A stretch of 64,000 nt of DNA. It comes from Alphaproteobacteria bacterium (GTDB lineage: Bacteria; Pseudomonadota; Alphaproteobacteria; Micropepsales; Micropepsaceae). The stretch covers positions 186,001 through 250,000 of the forward strand of contig JAATGP010000004.1 of the NCBI GenBank assembly GCA_015654635.1, read 5' to 3'. The position numbers were made by a program, and so were the translations under genes. Below the pieces are notes generated by a model, which did not search any database, was not told the origin of the DNA, and saw only the letters and a list, made by a program, of their open reading frames with translations. The stretch's first letter is position 1, and the number at the start of each line of letters is the position of its first letter. Shown here one piece after another: positions 9,003 through 19,414 of this stretch.

Positions 9003-9644
9003 TTGCCCGCTCACGCACCGGCAATGAACGATACCGATCCCGTCGTGGCCCGCTCCAAAGCGGACCGCAGGCGCTTTCGCCGTGTGACCGTGGACCTGCC
9101 GGGCAAGCTGTTTATTCCGGCCACCTCCCAGGAATTGCCTTGTACCGTGGTCGACTTGTCGCCGGGCGGGGCCAATCTTGCCTGCGAAAGCGAATTGGCC
9201 GGCGACACGCCCATCGTCCTCTACGCCAATACCTTTGGCCGTTTTGAGGGTCAGGTGGTGCGCTGTGAAGGCGGCCAAATCGGGATTCGGTTTCACTCCA
9301 CCGCCCTGAAGCGCGAGCGCACCGCCGAACAGCTTATTCTCTACATGAATCGCTCGCTGCTGGACGAAGCCGATCTGCGCCGCGATGATCGCACACCGAC
9401 GCGGGGCCTCACCCGTTTTGTGCGCCATGACGGCCAGATTGTGGCTTGCGAAGTGCTCGACCTTTCCATGAGCGGCATCTCGGTAAAGACCGACATCCGG
9501 CCTGCGATCGGGGAATTCGTCTTGATCGGCCAGCTGGCGGGGCGCGTGGCGCGCCACCACCAAGACGGCGTGGGCATCGAGTTCATCGGCGGCGCCGATA
9601 ACTCCTCCGAGCGCCTGAAAGCCAAGATCGCCATCACCCGTTAG
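9003..9644 (+). CDS. PilZ domain protein, two PilZ-like halves (ATG alternative at 9024)
   Basis: RRRFRRVTVDLPGKLF...CTVVDLSPGGANLA and a second half CEVLDLSMSGISVKTD...GIEFI. Confidence 0.85.
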   Translation: MPAHAPAMNDTDPVVARSKADRRRFRRVTVDLPGKLFIPATSQELPCTVVDLSPGGANLACESELAGDTPIVLYANTFGRFEGQVVRCEGGQIGIRFHSTALKRERTAEQLILYMNRSLLDEADLRRDDRTPTRGLTRFVRHDGQIVACEVLDLSMSGISVKTDIRPAIGEFVLIGQLAGRVARHHQDGVGIEFIGGADNSSERLKAKIAITR

Positions 9645-9690
9645 TCCGTCAGCAGCGCTGCCCGTCTCGTTTTGGGGTCCCCCGCTGCAA

Positions 9691-12600
9691 TCAACGCATC
9701 GCCAGTTCGTGAATCTGGCTGTTGGCAAGCGTGAGCTTGGCGACGGAAAGCTCACCGGCCGCGTCAAGCGCCGCCAAGAAAGAAGTCGCGCGCGCCAGTG
9801 TGTCGCTGTGATTGTCAGCCCAGTGTTGAACCGCTTGCACGCCCGCTTGCCGTCCTGCGCCACCGGTTACGTCTTTCAAGGCGGCGGCTGTCAAAGCCCG
9901 CTGGCCAGCATAGAGATCATCCACAATGCGCCGGATAGCGAGGCGATCCCAATGCTCGGCAGCGTTGATGCGGCTGGCCTTGCCGCGCAAGCGGTCGATC
10001 CCGGCTGCCTTGCCGATGGCGAAATATGCCCCCGCGACGAGATCAAGATCGAGGCTGCGCGCATGGGCCAAAAGTGCAATCTCCGGCAAACCGGCCATCA
10101 GTGCCAGGGTGGCGATATCCTCGGCAACATCGTTGGGAGCACCCGCCCGTGTCAACTCCGCAATCCGTCCTTCGGTGTCTTGCGCTTCATAGGGTGAAAC
10201 CAACGTCGAAAAGGTGCCGCGCAGCGTTTCCGCGGTGCCCTGATAAAGGCTGACCGCCGCGCCGAGATCGGCGCTTTGCGGCAGGTTGGTGATGAACCAC
10301 AGCCCCAGCCGGCGCAAAATCTGCGCGATGTCGCCGTACATGCTGGTCTGAAGCGTGGCATCGATCTTGCGATCCAAAGCGTCGATCCGGCGCTTCAGAT
10401 TGGTAAGCCCAAAGGCTCCATCAGCCACCGCAAAGGCGCGCACCACGCGGGCTTCGGGCGCGCCGGACATTTCCTTCATCCGCGCCACGAACAAGGGCCC
10501 TGCCAGATTGATCAGGCTGTTGGCGAGGCCGTCAGCAATGATCTCCCGCTTCAGCCGGTGCTTGCCCAATTCATCGGGCAAACGCTGCACGGCCTCAGGC
10601 GGAAAATACTCTGTGAGCGCGGGCAGAAAATAGGGATCCTCCGGCAAGTCCGAGACGATCAGTTCGGCCTTGAGATCAAGCTTGGCGTAGGCAAGCAGCA
10701 CCGCCAGCTCAGGCCGCGTCAGACCTTTTGCCGTCTGTGCCCGGCGGCGCAGCTCCAAATCGTCGGGCAAAAATTCCACCGTGCGGTCGAGCCGCCCGCG
10801 TGCTTCGAGATCGCGCATATAGCGGCCAGAGGCATCAAGGTCGGTCACGCCCCGCGCCTCCGCCACCGTCAGCGCCAGGGTCTGATCGTAATTGTCTTTC
10901 AAGACGAGACGAGCCACCTCATCCGTCATGTCCACCAGCACGCCGTCGCGCTCCACGGGCGTAAGCTCGCCGCGCCGCAAGGGCCCACCCATCAGAATTT
11001 TCAGATTCACTTCGTGATCCGAGGTGTCGACGCCCGCCGAGTTGTCGATGGCATCGGTATTGATCCGCCCGCCGGCAAACGCATATTCGATGCGGCCAAG
11101 CTGGGTGAGGCCGAGATTGGCGCCCTCTCCCACCACCTTCGCGCGTAGCTCTTTGCCGTTGATGCGGATGGCGTCATTGGCACGATCGCCCGCCTCGGCC
11201 TGGGTTTGGCTCGCGGCCTTCACATAGGTACCGATGCCGCCCAGCCACAACAGATCCACCTTCGCTTTGAGCAGGGCTTTGATAACTTCGCCGGGCGTTG
11301 CCCTATCGCCGTCAAGGCCCGTCAACGCCTTGATCTCTGGCGACAGCGGGATTTCCTTCAGACTGCGTGCGAAAATCCCACCGCCTTGACTGATCAGCGT
11401 TGGGTCATAATCGGCCCAGGACGAGCGCGGCAGATCGAACAGGCGTTTGCGCTCGGCCCAGGCCTTGGCCGTATCTGGGTCCGGGTCGATGAAAATGTGG
11501 CGGTGATCAAAGGCTGCCTGCAGCCGCATGGCCTTCGACAGCAGCGCACCATTGCCGAAGACATCGCCCGACATGTCGCCGATGCCAACCGCCGTGAAGG
11601 GCTCGCTCAGAATATCGCGGCCCATTTCACGGAAGTGACGCTTGACCGCTTCAAAGGCGCCGCGTGCGGTGATGCCCATCTTCTTGTGGTCATAACCATG
11701 GCTGCCGCCTGAGGCAAAGGCATCGCCCAGCCAGAAGCCTCTGGCTTCGGCAATGCCGTTGGCAATGTCGGAGAAGGTTGCTGTGCCCTTATCGGCCGCC
11801 ACCACCAGATAAGGATCATCGCCGTCGCGGCGCACCACATGTTTCGGCGGCACCACACTGCCGTCGGGATGGAGATTATCGGTGACATCGAGCAGCGCAT
11901 TGACGAAGGTCTTATAAGCGGCAATGCCCGTCGCCATGGTCTCTTCGCGGTTGGGATTCAGCGGCATCTGCTTGGGATAAAAGCCGCCTTTGGAGCCCAC
12001 TGGCACGATACAGGCGTTCTTGACTTGCTGTGCTTTGACAAGGCCCAGAACTTCGGTGCGGAAATCCTCTTTGCGATCGCTCCAGCGCAGGCCCCCGCGA
12101 GCCACTTTGCCAAAGCGCAAATGCACACCTTCGACTTGCGGCGAATAGACGAAAATCTCCACCAGCGGCCGCGGCGCAGGCAGTTCATCGAGCTTGGCGG
12201 AGGCCAGCTTGAGGGCAAGATAGGGCCGCGGCAAACCACCGGCATCACACTGATAGAAATTGGTCCTGAGGACATTGGCGATGACATTGCGCAAACGCCT
12301 GAGGATGCGGTCATCGTCGAGACTTTGCACATCATGCAATGCCGCCTCGATGCGGGTATAAACCGCGTTTGCCGCCGCCTCGCCGGCATGATCGGGCGCC
12401 AGCAGGGCGTGGAACAGAGCCACCAGCATCCGCGCGATGTCCGGATTACGGCTTAAAGCCTGTTCCATGTAGGCTTGACTGAAAGGGACCGCCGCCTGGC
12501 GCAGGAATTTGGCCGTTGTACGCAGGATGACGATGTCGCGCCAAGCAAGCCCCGCCCCGATGACGAGGCGGTTAAAGCCGTCACTTTCGGCTTCGCCCGC

Positions 12601-14469
12601 AATCACTGCATGGAAGGCGGCTTCGAGCAGCGCCTTGATCTCGGGCTCGTCTGCGGACGCCTGATCCGCGCGCTCCATCAGAAAGTCGAGCACGAAAGCT
12701 TCGCCTGCTTCTGTCACGATAGGATAAGCATCCTCGGCAATGACTTTGAGGCCGAAATTCTCGAACACGGGCAGCGACTGGGAGAGCGGCAAAGCCGCTC
12801 CAAGCCCGTAGAGTTTGATGTGCAGGACGGAACGCCGGTCGCTTTTGTTGCGGGTGACGCGCGCTTCGATGGCCGGTTTGCGTCCCGACCGCGCCAAGCT
12901 TTCCAGCGCCGCGATATCGTCGGCGCCCTCGGCGGGCAAAAAGGCGTCGCGATAGCGCGCAGGGATGCCAGGCGCGGCGAGGCGAAAGCGCTGATGCCCG
13001 TCCAGATCGCCAAAACGCGCCTTGAGCACGTCGAGAAAACCGTCTTCCCACGTGCGGATGGCGGCGCGCATTTGGGCTTCGAGCGCAGCGATATCGAGCG
13101 TCTCGGGCGCGCCCTCCTGAAGACTGACGGTGTAGACGATGCGCGCCAGAACCGAATCCGTGAGACTGGGTGTGGCTTCCATCGGCAGACCACCCACCGC
13201 CTCAGCCAGGAGGACGTGCAGCTTGTCGTGCACCACCCCGTCATAGCGCTCACGCGGCACGAAGACGATGGCCACCGCATAGCGGTCGAAGCGGTCAAAG
13301 CGCAGAAATAGCTTCAGTTTGGGGCGTTCCGTCAACCGCAATATGCCCATCGCGGTGTCATAGAGTTCGTCTTCGGAGACCTGAAACAACTCATCGCGCG
13401 GAAAGGTATCGATGATATGCGCCAGCGTCTTGGCGTCGTGACCGCCATTGGGCAAGCCGGCACGGGCCATCACCGCCTCAGCCTTGAAGCGCAGAAGCGG
13501 AATATCGCGCGGGGTCAGGCTGTAAGCACCCGAAGTGAACAGCCCCACAAAACGCCGCTCGCCAAGGAATCGTCCGTCCGCACTGAAGCGTTTGACGCCG
13601 ATATAATCCATGTTCACGCGGCGGTGGACGAGGCTTTTCTGGTTGGATTTGGTGACGATGAGCGGGGCCGCCTCAAAGAGAAATTCTTTCAGCTTAGGGG
13701 ACACTTTGGTCACCCCCCGCTCGCGGCGCACAATCCGCGCCTCACGGTCGGCCAAGACGCCAAGCCCGGAGCCTTCAACCGGAATCAGCGCTCCACCGTC
13801 CTGCTCGCTGTAGGCATAGTCGCGCACGCCCAGAAAGGTGAAGTGGTCATCCGCCAGCCATTCCAAAAAGGCGATGGCCTCATCCTTTTGGTCCACAGTT
13901 GCATTGGTGGAAGTGGCTTTCATCTCAGCGATAGCGCCCGCCAGCCCGGCGCGCATAGCGCCCCAATCGCGGACTGCCAAGTGGACCTGTGCAAAGGCAT
14001 CTTCGACCCCTTGGATCAGGCTTTGCCGGCGGTCTTCGTCGAGGATCGGATCCAGCGCCACAACGATAATGCTGGTCGCTTGGCCCGCGATGGCAAGAAT
14101 CGGGTGAAACACGGCCCGCACGGAAAATCCCTGCGCGGCCACTTCGCCCATCAAAGAATCGAACAGGAAAGGGGCGTCGTCATTGATGGCCACCAGCACG
14201 GACTCTTTGCGTGTGTAGCCAGGGACCTCAAGGGCGGGGTCGATCAGGGCAATCAAGCTTGCCCCGGCCGTGCGTGCGATAGCGCGCGTCAAAGCGAGTT
14301 TTGCCAGCGCGTTTAGTTCTTCCGGCGCAAATCGCGTCAGGTCTTCCACCGCCGCATTATGGGTGAGCGCCTCCAGAAAGGCGAGAAGCCTGGGATCGTG
14401 ACGCGCGGCTTGGGCGCTTTGGGCAATGAGATGCTGGGCTTCGGCGCGGGGGGAATCGGCAAGCACCAT
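9691..14469 (-). CDS. Large NAD-glutamate dehydrogenase (~180 kDa type)
   Basis: 1592 aa; VPVGSKGGFYPKQMP, GIGDMSGDVFGNGALLS, VGEGANLGLTQLGRIEYA. Confidence 0.95.
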   Translation of the reverse strand: MVLADSPRAEAQHLIAQSAQAARHDPRLLAFLEALTHNAAVEDLTRFAPEELNALAKLALTRAIARTAGASLIALIDPALEVPGYTRKESVLVAINDDAPFLFDSLMGEVAAQGFSVRAVFHPILAIAGQATSIIVVALDPILDEDRRQSLIQGVEDAFAQVHLAVRDWGAMRAGLAGAIAEMKATSTNATVDQKDEAIAFLEWLADDHFTFLGVRDYAYSEQDGGALIPVEGSGLGVLADREARIVRRERGVTKVSPKLKEFLFEAAPLIVTKSNQKSLVHRRVNMDYIGVKRFSADGRFLGERRFVGLFTSGAYSLTPRDIPLLRFKAEAVMARAGLPNGGHDAKTLAHIIDTFPRDELFQVSEDELYDTAMGILRLTERPKLKLFLRFDRFDRYAVAIVFVPRERYDGVVHDKLHVLLAEAVGGLPMEATPSLTDSVLARIVYTVSLQEGAPETLDIAALEAQMRAAIRTWEDGFLDVLKARFGDLDGHQRFRLAAPGIPARYRDAFLPAEGADDIAALESLARSGRKPAIEARVTRNKSDRRSVLHIKLYGLGAALPLSQSLPVFENFGLKVIAEDAYPIVTEAGEAFVLDFLMERADQASADEPEIKALLEAAFHAVIAGEAESDGFNRLVIGAGLAWRDIVILRTTAKFLRQAAVPFSQAYMEQALSRNPDIARMLVALFHALLAPDHAGEAAANAVYTRIEAALHDVQSLDDDRILRRLRNVIANVLRTNFYQCDAGGLPRPYLALKLASAKLDELPAPRPLVEIFVYSPQVEGVHLRFGKVARGGLRWSDRKEDFRTEVLGLVKAQQVKNACIVPVGSKGGFYPKQMPLNPNREETMATGIAAYKTFVNALLDVTDNLHPDGSVVPPKHVVRRDGDDPYLVVAADKGTATFSDIANGIAEARGFWLGDAFASGGSHGYDHKKMGITARGAFEAVKRHFREMGRDILSEPFTAVGIGDMSGDVFGNGALLSKAMRLQAAFDHRHIFIDPDPDTAKAWAERKRLFDLPRSSWADYDPTLISQGGGIFARSLKEIPLSPEIKALTGLDGDRATPGEVIKALLKAKVDLLWLGGIGTYVKAASQTQAEAGDRANDAIRINGKELRAKVVGEGANLGLTQLGRIEYAFAGGRINTDAIDNSAGVDTSDHEVNLKILMGGPLRRGELTPVERDGVLVDMTDEVARLVLKDNYDQTLALTVAEARGVTDLDASGRYMRDLEARGRLDRTVEFLPDDLELRRRAQTAKGLTRPELAVLLAYAKLDLKAELIVSDLPEDPYFLPALTEYFPPEAVQRLPDELGKHRLKREIIADGLANSLINLAGPLFVARMKEMSGAPEARVVRAFAVADGAFGLTNLKRRIDALDRKIDATLQTSMYGDIAQILRRLGLWFITNLPQSADLGAAVSLYQGTAETLRGTFSTLVSPYEAQDTEGRIAELTRAGAPNDVAEDIATLALMAGLPEIALLAHARSLDLDLVAGAYFAIGKAAGIDRLRGKASRINAAEHWDRLAIRRIVDDLYAGQRALTAAALKDVTGGAGRQAGVQAVQHWADNHSDTLARATSFLAALDAAGELSVAKLTLANSQIHELAMR

Positions 14470-14546
14470 GATGACCTGTTCGAGTGTTTTGCTGCGAACA
14501 GTCTATGCCGCCAAGCTTAGCGAAAATACCCCGCGAATGCTCCGCG

Positions 14547-15227
14547 CTAGGGCAAAGCGAGCATGGCAGGTTTGCTCTTCTCGCCTGTCAGGCGCTCATA
14601 CAAAACCGTGGCACCGGCAATTACCGCAGCGGCAAGGATTGTTAGTAAGGCGGTCCATGCCCCACCGGCAAACGGCTTCAGCAGACAGGCAGCAGCCGAC
14701 AGCACAGTCACGGGCGCAAGAAACAGAAACAGGGCTTCGCGAACCCGCAACAAATACGCGATAATCACGGCAGGTGCAGAAGCAAAGACGAGTGCAGCTA
14801 TCGGCTGGGTTCCGGCAGGCAGCGCCAAGAAGGCGCCCGAGCCCCAGGCAAAGCCCGCAAAGAGCAGAATGGCGCTAAGGTCTTTGGCAAAATGCTTGAG
14901 GCTGGCACGTTCAAAGGGTTGGCGCATGGCACGGCGATAGGCCACCAGAATGGCGACCGAGACGGCACCGACGAACAAACACCACGTGAGCTGAGGCACG
15001 GGGCTCATCTCGACAGACAGTGCGACGGTCAGAATCGCGAGCACCGGAAGTGCAAGACCGGCATAGAGGCTGCGGCCCAGAATATTGGCAAGGCGCGCGG
15101 TTTCTTCGGCTTCACTATGCAAGACCTTCAGCCGTGCAATGGAACCATCCCGCCCATTATGCTTGGATTGGGTCTCTGGCGTCTGCGAAGGATACAATTT
15201 TGTGATTGCGACCATCTGGCCCTCCAC
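14547..15227 (-). CDS. Hypothetical multi-pass membrane protein
   Basis: 226 aa with about six hydrophobic segments. Confidence 0.6.
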   Translation of the reverse strand: MEGQMVAITKLYPSQTPETQSKHNGRDGSIARLKVLHSEAEETARLANILGRSLYAGLALPVLAILTVALSVEMSPVPQLTWCLFVGAVSVAILVAYRRAMRQPFERASLKHFAKDLSAILLFAGFAWGSGAFLALPAGTQPIAALVFASAPAVIIAYLLRVREALFLFLAPVTVLSAAACLLKPFAGGAWTALLTILAAAVIAGATVLYERLTGEKSKPAMLALP

Positions 15228-15312
15228 CTCGAGATTGTCCCGGCGCTAGCCTCACGTCCAGGCAGTTAAGAATGCCTTAAAGCCGTCTTCCTAGCCAATT
15301 TGGTGGGTCAAT

Positions 15313-15918
15313 ATGACAATTTCCGCGCGCAGCAATCCTTCCTACGCCGTGGTCTACGATCTTGAATTTACCGCCTGGGAAGGCTCCCAGGCGCGAAACT
15401 GGATGGCACCAGGCGAATTTAAGGAAGTCATCCAGATCGGCGCTGTGAAGGTGGACGAGACTTTTTCTTCCCAGGAAACCTTCAATGTATTGGTGCAGCC
15501 GCGTCTTAACCGGGTGCTGTCCCCTTTCATCCAGAGCCTTACCGGCATCACCAATGCAACCCTTGCGGAAAGCGCAATCGATTTCGCCGAGGGCCTTGCA
15601 CGCTTCACGGAATTTGCTGGGCCTTTGCCGATTATTGCCTTTGGCCGGGACGATCTGGTGTTCACCGACAATATTCGCCTTTATGGGCTCAACGATTTGC
15701 CGCCGATGCCGGCCGGGATCGATATCCGTCCCTGGCTGATGGCATACGGCATCGATGTGCGCGGCCTGCACACCGGCGATGTGGGCCCGGCGGCGGGTGT
15801 TCCATTTGAGGGCCAGCCCCATGATGGGCTATGCGATGCACTCTCGGTGGCAGCGGGCATTAAGGCCTTAATGATGCGGGGCGCGGCACGTCCGAGTTTG
15901 GCAGCAGACGCGCCGTGA
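15313..15918 (+). CDS. DnaQ-like 3'-5' exonuclease family protein
   Basis: VVYDLEFTAWEGSQARNW...EVIQIGAVKVDE..., later HDGLCDALSVAAG (DEDD-type layout). Confidence 0.85.
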   Translation: MTISARSNPSYAVVYDLEFTAWEGSQARNWMAPGEFKEVIQIGAVKVDETFSSQETFNVLVQPRLNRVLSPFIQSLTGITNATLAESAIDFAEGLARFTEFAGPLPIIAFGRDDLVFTDNIRLYGLNDLPPMPAGIDIRPWLMAYGIDVRGLHTGDVGPAAGVPFEGQPHDGLCDALSVAAGIKALMMRGAARPSLAADAP

Positions 15919-15930
15919 GAGGGATAGAGA

Positions 15931-16350
15931 ATGCGTGAAGCAGAGCGGATCATTGCGGCCCTAAATTTGGAGCCGCACCCCGAGGGCGGCCATTACCGTC
16001 AAATTTTCAAAGACGAAGCTGGAGCGGATGGACGGGCCCGTTCAACCGCGATCTATTACCTGCTTCGCGCGGGCGAGGTCTCGCGCCCCCATCGCATCGA
16101 TGCGGTCGAGATTTGGCATTATTACCGCGGTGCACCGCTGGAATTGGCGATCAAGCCCGAGGGTGGCCCCCTCAGCCATCACGTGCTGGGCGCCTCCATT
16201 GAAGTTGGCGAGCGGCCGCAGCTTGTGGTGCCGGCGCATGGCTGGCAAGCGGCGCGATCTCTTGGGGATTACACGCTGGTGGGCTGCACCGTGGCGCCTG
16301 GCTTCCTGTTCGAGACCTTCGAAATGGCCCCACCGGAATTTGAACTCTAA
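15931..16350 (+). CDS. DUF985 cupin domain protein
   Basis: LEPHPEGGHYRQIFKDE, IYYLLRAGEVSRPHRIDAVEIWHYYRGAPLEL. Confidence 0.9.
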   Translation: MREAERIIAALNLEPHPEGGHYRQIFKDEAGADGRARSTAIYYLLRAGEVSRPHRIDAVEIWHYYRGAPLELAIKPEGGPLSHHVLGASIEVGERPQLVVPAHGWQAARSLGDYTLVGCTVAPGFLFETFEMAPPEFEL

Positions 16351-16363
16351 GCACGCAATGCGG

Positions 16364-16984
16364 CTAGCGCTCGCCGCGCTCCTTGGAGATCGCATGCTCG
16401 ATGCGGCGGTCGGGGATCAGCCACATCAGCGCCACGGCGGCGTAAAGGGCCTGCGAAGCCCAGGGCAACAAGAAGGCCAGGCCAATTCCGGCGGCGTAGG
16501 CGAACCATGAGATTTTGCCCTTAAAATCTCGGCCGAGGGCCTCGGCGAGCAGCGAGGTTTTGCCGTCGGCTCTGATGATGGCCCATTCCAAAATCGAATA
16601 GGCCGTCGCGGCTAGGAGCAAGACGGCGCCATAAAGCGCCACCGGCATCGCCGCACGGTGGTTCTCACCCATCCAGCCGGTGACAAAGGGCAGCAAGGAC
16701 AGCCAAAACAGCAAATGCAAATTGGCCCACAATATCCCGCCGCTGACCCGCTGCAGCGTATGCAGCAGGTGGTGGTGGTTGTTCCAATAGATGCCGACAT
16801 AGAGGAAGCTGAGGCCATAATTCAAGAAAATGGGAATGAGGTCATGCAGTGCGGCGAGCGTGTCGCCATGGGGCACATGCAGCTCCAGCACCATGATGGT
16901 GATGATGATCGCCAGCACGCCATCGCTAAAGGCCTCCAGCCGCGACTTTCCCATAGCACCGCCTCCGTGATTGCCCCGTGTCAT
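16364..16984 (-). CDS. TMEM175/DUF1211 family membrane protein
   Basis: RLEAFSDGVLAIIITIMVLELHVP and YVGIYWNNHHHLL. Confidence 0.9.
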   Translation of the reverse strand: MTRGNHGGGAMGKSRLEAFSDGVLAIIITIMVLELHVPHGDTLAALHDLIPIFLNYGLSFLYVGIYWNNHHHLLHTLQRVSGGILWANLHLLFWLSLLPFVTGWMGENHRAAMPVALYGAVLLLAATAYSILEWAIIRADGKTSLLAEALGRDFKGKISWFAYAAGIGLAFLLPWASQALYAAVALMWLIPDRRIEHAISKERGER

Positions 16985-17204
16985 AACACAAAATTAATCA
17001 CCCCCTTGCAGTACGAGCAAGAAAACCAAGCGGAAATGCTGCGTTTTGCGCCGCCTGAGTACTATCCGAAGCTAGCCAAGCGGGCGCGGAAGTTCTCTTT
17101 GGGCCGACCGGTTCGTGGCCTTACAGGATCAGCCACACCGGCAATGTTTGGATCACTATCCCGCGGTGCACCGATGGGCGCCGCCACGGCAGAGAAAGTT
17201 TTTT

Positions 17205-17576
17205 ATGGCTGTGGTACTTGTTGTCGAAGATGACACGTTCATCTGCGAATTGACCGAGATGACCGTACAGGATTGGGGTCATCAGACATTGGCGGCCAGC
17301 GATGTCGAAGAGGCACTCGAAATCCTGCGCTCGCCGCAACACATCGACATCCTTTTCACCGATATCTATCTCAAGACGGCCGTTTCCGGCGGCTTTCAAC
17401 TGGCGCGCCAAGCTATCTTGCTGCGACCGCAATTGCGGGTTCTCTACACGACGGGGAACTTCATCACAGAAGACATGCGGGCGCGGTTCCTCGATGATGC
17501 CCAGTGCATTCGCAAACCCTACACGCCACGCCAGCTGCAAACCTCCTTTGAGCACATGCTGGCAGCGCACTCTTGA
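17205..17576 (+). CDS. Single-domain response regulator
   Basis: VVLVVEDDTFICELTEM, phospho-acceptor FTDIYL, RKPYTPRQL; ATG at 17205. Confidence 0.9.
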   Translation: MAVVLVVEDDTFICELTEMTVQDWGHQTLAASDVEEALEILRSPQHIDILFTDIYLKTAVSGGFQLARQAILLRPQLRVLYTTGNFITEDMRARFLDDAQCIRKPYTPRQLQTSFEHMLAAHS

Positions 17577-17597
17577 GCAGCAGATAGCAGCGGGACG

Positions 17598-19034
17598 GTG
17601 GCCGTGTCAGATAGCATGACGGGAAAAAAAGTGGTTCCAGATATTGCCGCCAGCGATATTGTGGAGACCGTGCCAAGCGCTTTGCTTGTGCTCGACCGGG
17701 ATTTGCACATCACATCGGCCAATCGCGCCTTCTATCAAACCTTCCGTACCAGTGCCCATGAGACCGAAGGAAGCCATATTTACGAGCTCGGCAACCGGCA
17801 GTGGGATATCCCCTCGCTGCGCACCTTGCTCGAGAGCGTGATCCCGCACCGCGCCACCGTCGAAGGCTTCGAAGTCGAACACGATTTTCCCACCATCGGC
17901 AGGCGCACGATGCTGGTCAATGCCAGAAAAATATTCCAGCCGGGCGATCATGACGGCTTCATTCTGCTCGCCATCGAGGATGTGAGCGAGGAACGCGCCG
18001 CCAGGGCGGAGAGCAAGCGCAACTGGCTGCTCACCAAAAGCATTGTGGACACGATCCGGGATCCCTTGGTCGTACTCGAACACGACATGACGATTGTGGC
18101 CGCCAGTAAAGCCTTCTTGACGATATTCGGCACGACGGAAGCGGAAGCCCATGGGCGGCGCGTTTTCGAACTCGGTCAGCATCAATGGGACGTGCCAGCG
18201 CTGCGTGATTTGATGAAGCGAGTGTTGCCGGAGAACAAATCCTTTGAGAATTTCGAAATTGAAGATGATTTCCCCGGCCTCGGCCGCCGGGTTTTCAATT
18301 TGAATGCGCGAAAAATCTCGCAGCCGGGAAACCATACCAGCCGCATGCTTCTGGTCTTCGAGGACATCACCGACCGCAAACAGCGCGAACGTGATGCGCT
18401 CGGCCTAACCAACGAAATTTCCCACCGCATCAAGAACAATCTGCAGATTGTGGTCGGCCTCATCGCCTTCGAAGCCAAACGCACCGCGGCGCCTTGCGTA
18501 TTGGGATATAAAGCGATGCAAGCCCGCATCTCGGCCATTGCCGAGCTTTACGATTTGATCTCGCATACCAGCCACGGCCGAACCATCGCAGTGGACGCCT
18601 ATTTGCGGGAAATCGCCAAGTCGATGTCGGCGAGTCTGCTCGATGAAGCCTCAGGTATTGCCATCGAAGTGAAGGGCGAGGCTTTGGATATCGATCCCGA
18701 CCGCGCCGTGCCGTTCGGGCTTCTGGTCAATGAGCTGGCAACCAACGCCATCAAGCACGCCTTTCCGGACGGCAAAGGGCGCATCGTGCTATGTGTGGAG
18801 CGGATCGGCGACGAGATCGAACTCACCGTCTCCGACGATGGCGTCGGCATGAAGAAGGCAAGCGTGTCGCCGCGGATCACGGAGCGGCGCGGCGCCGATT
18901 ATGTGGCGATCTTCGTGCGCCAGCTTGGCGGCACGATCCTGGCGCCGGAATCCGCAGGACCTGGGACCACCATCAGAATACGCCTGCCCTTGCTCCTGGT
19001 CCTGCCCGCTGGTAGCGAGCCGGTCGCGGCGTAA
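17598..19034 (+). CDS. Sensor histidine kinase, two PAS domains plus HisKA_2/HATPase
   Basis: EISHRIKNNLQIVVGLIAFEAKR; VPFGLLVNELATNAIKHAF; SDDGVGM. Confidence 0.9.
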   Translation: MAVSDSMTGKKVVPDIAASDIVETVPSALLVLDRDLHITSANRAFYQTFRTSAHETEGSHIYELGNRQWDIPSLRTLLESVIPHRATVEGFEVEHDFPTIGRRTMLVNARKIFQPGDHDGFILLAIEDVSEERAARAESKRNWLLTKSIVDTIRDPLVVLEHDMTIVAASKAFLTIFGTTEAEAHGRRVFELGQHQWDVPALRDLMKRVLPENKSFENFEIEDDFPGLGRRVFNLNARKISQPGNHTSRMLLVFEDITDRKQRERDALGLTNEISHRIKNNLQIVVGLIAFEAKRTAAPCVLGYKAMQARISAIAELYDLISHTSHGRTIAVDAYLREIAKSMSASLLDEASGIAIEVKGEALDIDPDRAVPFGLLVNELATNAIKHAFPDGKGRIVLCVERIGDEIELTVSDDGVGMKKASVSPRITERRGADYVAIFVRQLGGTILAPESAGPGTTIRIRLPLLLVLPAGSEPVAA

Positions 19035-19384
19035 CGGGAAGCTTGGCCGGGACTATCCGATTGGCTGACAGAGGCTCAAGCTGCATTGTGTCTTATCGCA
19101 GGAACGATCCTCAGCCTTCAGACCGGCGCCATCCTCATCAAGAAAGCGACCGAGCCATTTTTTGATCAGATTGGAAGCGACATCGAAGGCCTCGCCATGG
19201 CGGCACTTGCATGGGCTATCTTGAGCGCAGGCCTGTGATGCTTTTGATTCTGATCAACCAGCCGGCGGGCGTAAGCTTTCTGATCACTGCGAATCGGCTG
19301 GGGCCTCTTGGTGGCCGCGCTGACGCAACTCGCCATAAAACACTGGATGCAATAGGCGCCAAGGATCCGTGCATATCGCAAAAG

Positions 19385-19410
19385 GAAAGGCCCGCTTCCG
19401 CGGGCCTTCT
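19385..19410 (-). terminator. Rho-independent terminator of the odhB transcript
   Basis: aaggcccgc-ttcc-gcgggcctt next to the odhB stop. Confidence 0.75.
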
Positions 19411-19414
19411 TAAA

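Noticed and set aside
9709-14316. Several long plus-strand ORFs opposite the NAD-glutamate dehydrogenase
   Set aside because: Shadow ORFs of one conserved 1592-aa gene.
19035-19230. Possible small TM ORF (WLTEAQAALCLIAGTILSLQTGAILIKK...) after the histidine kinase
   Set aside because: No convincing start codon or RBS; frame begins right at the kinase stop, so it may be a remnant only.
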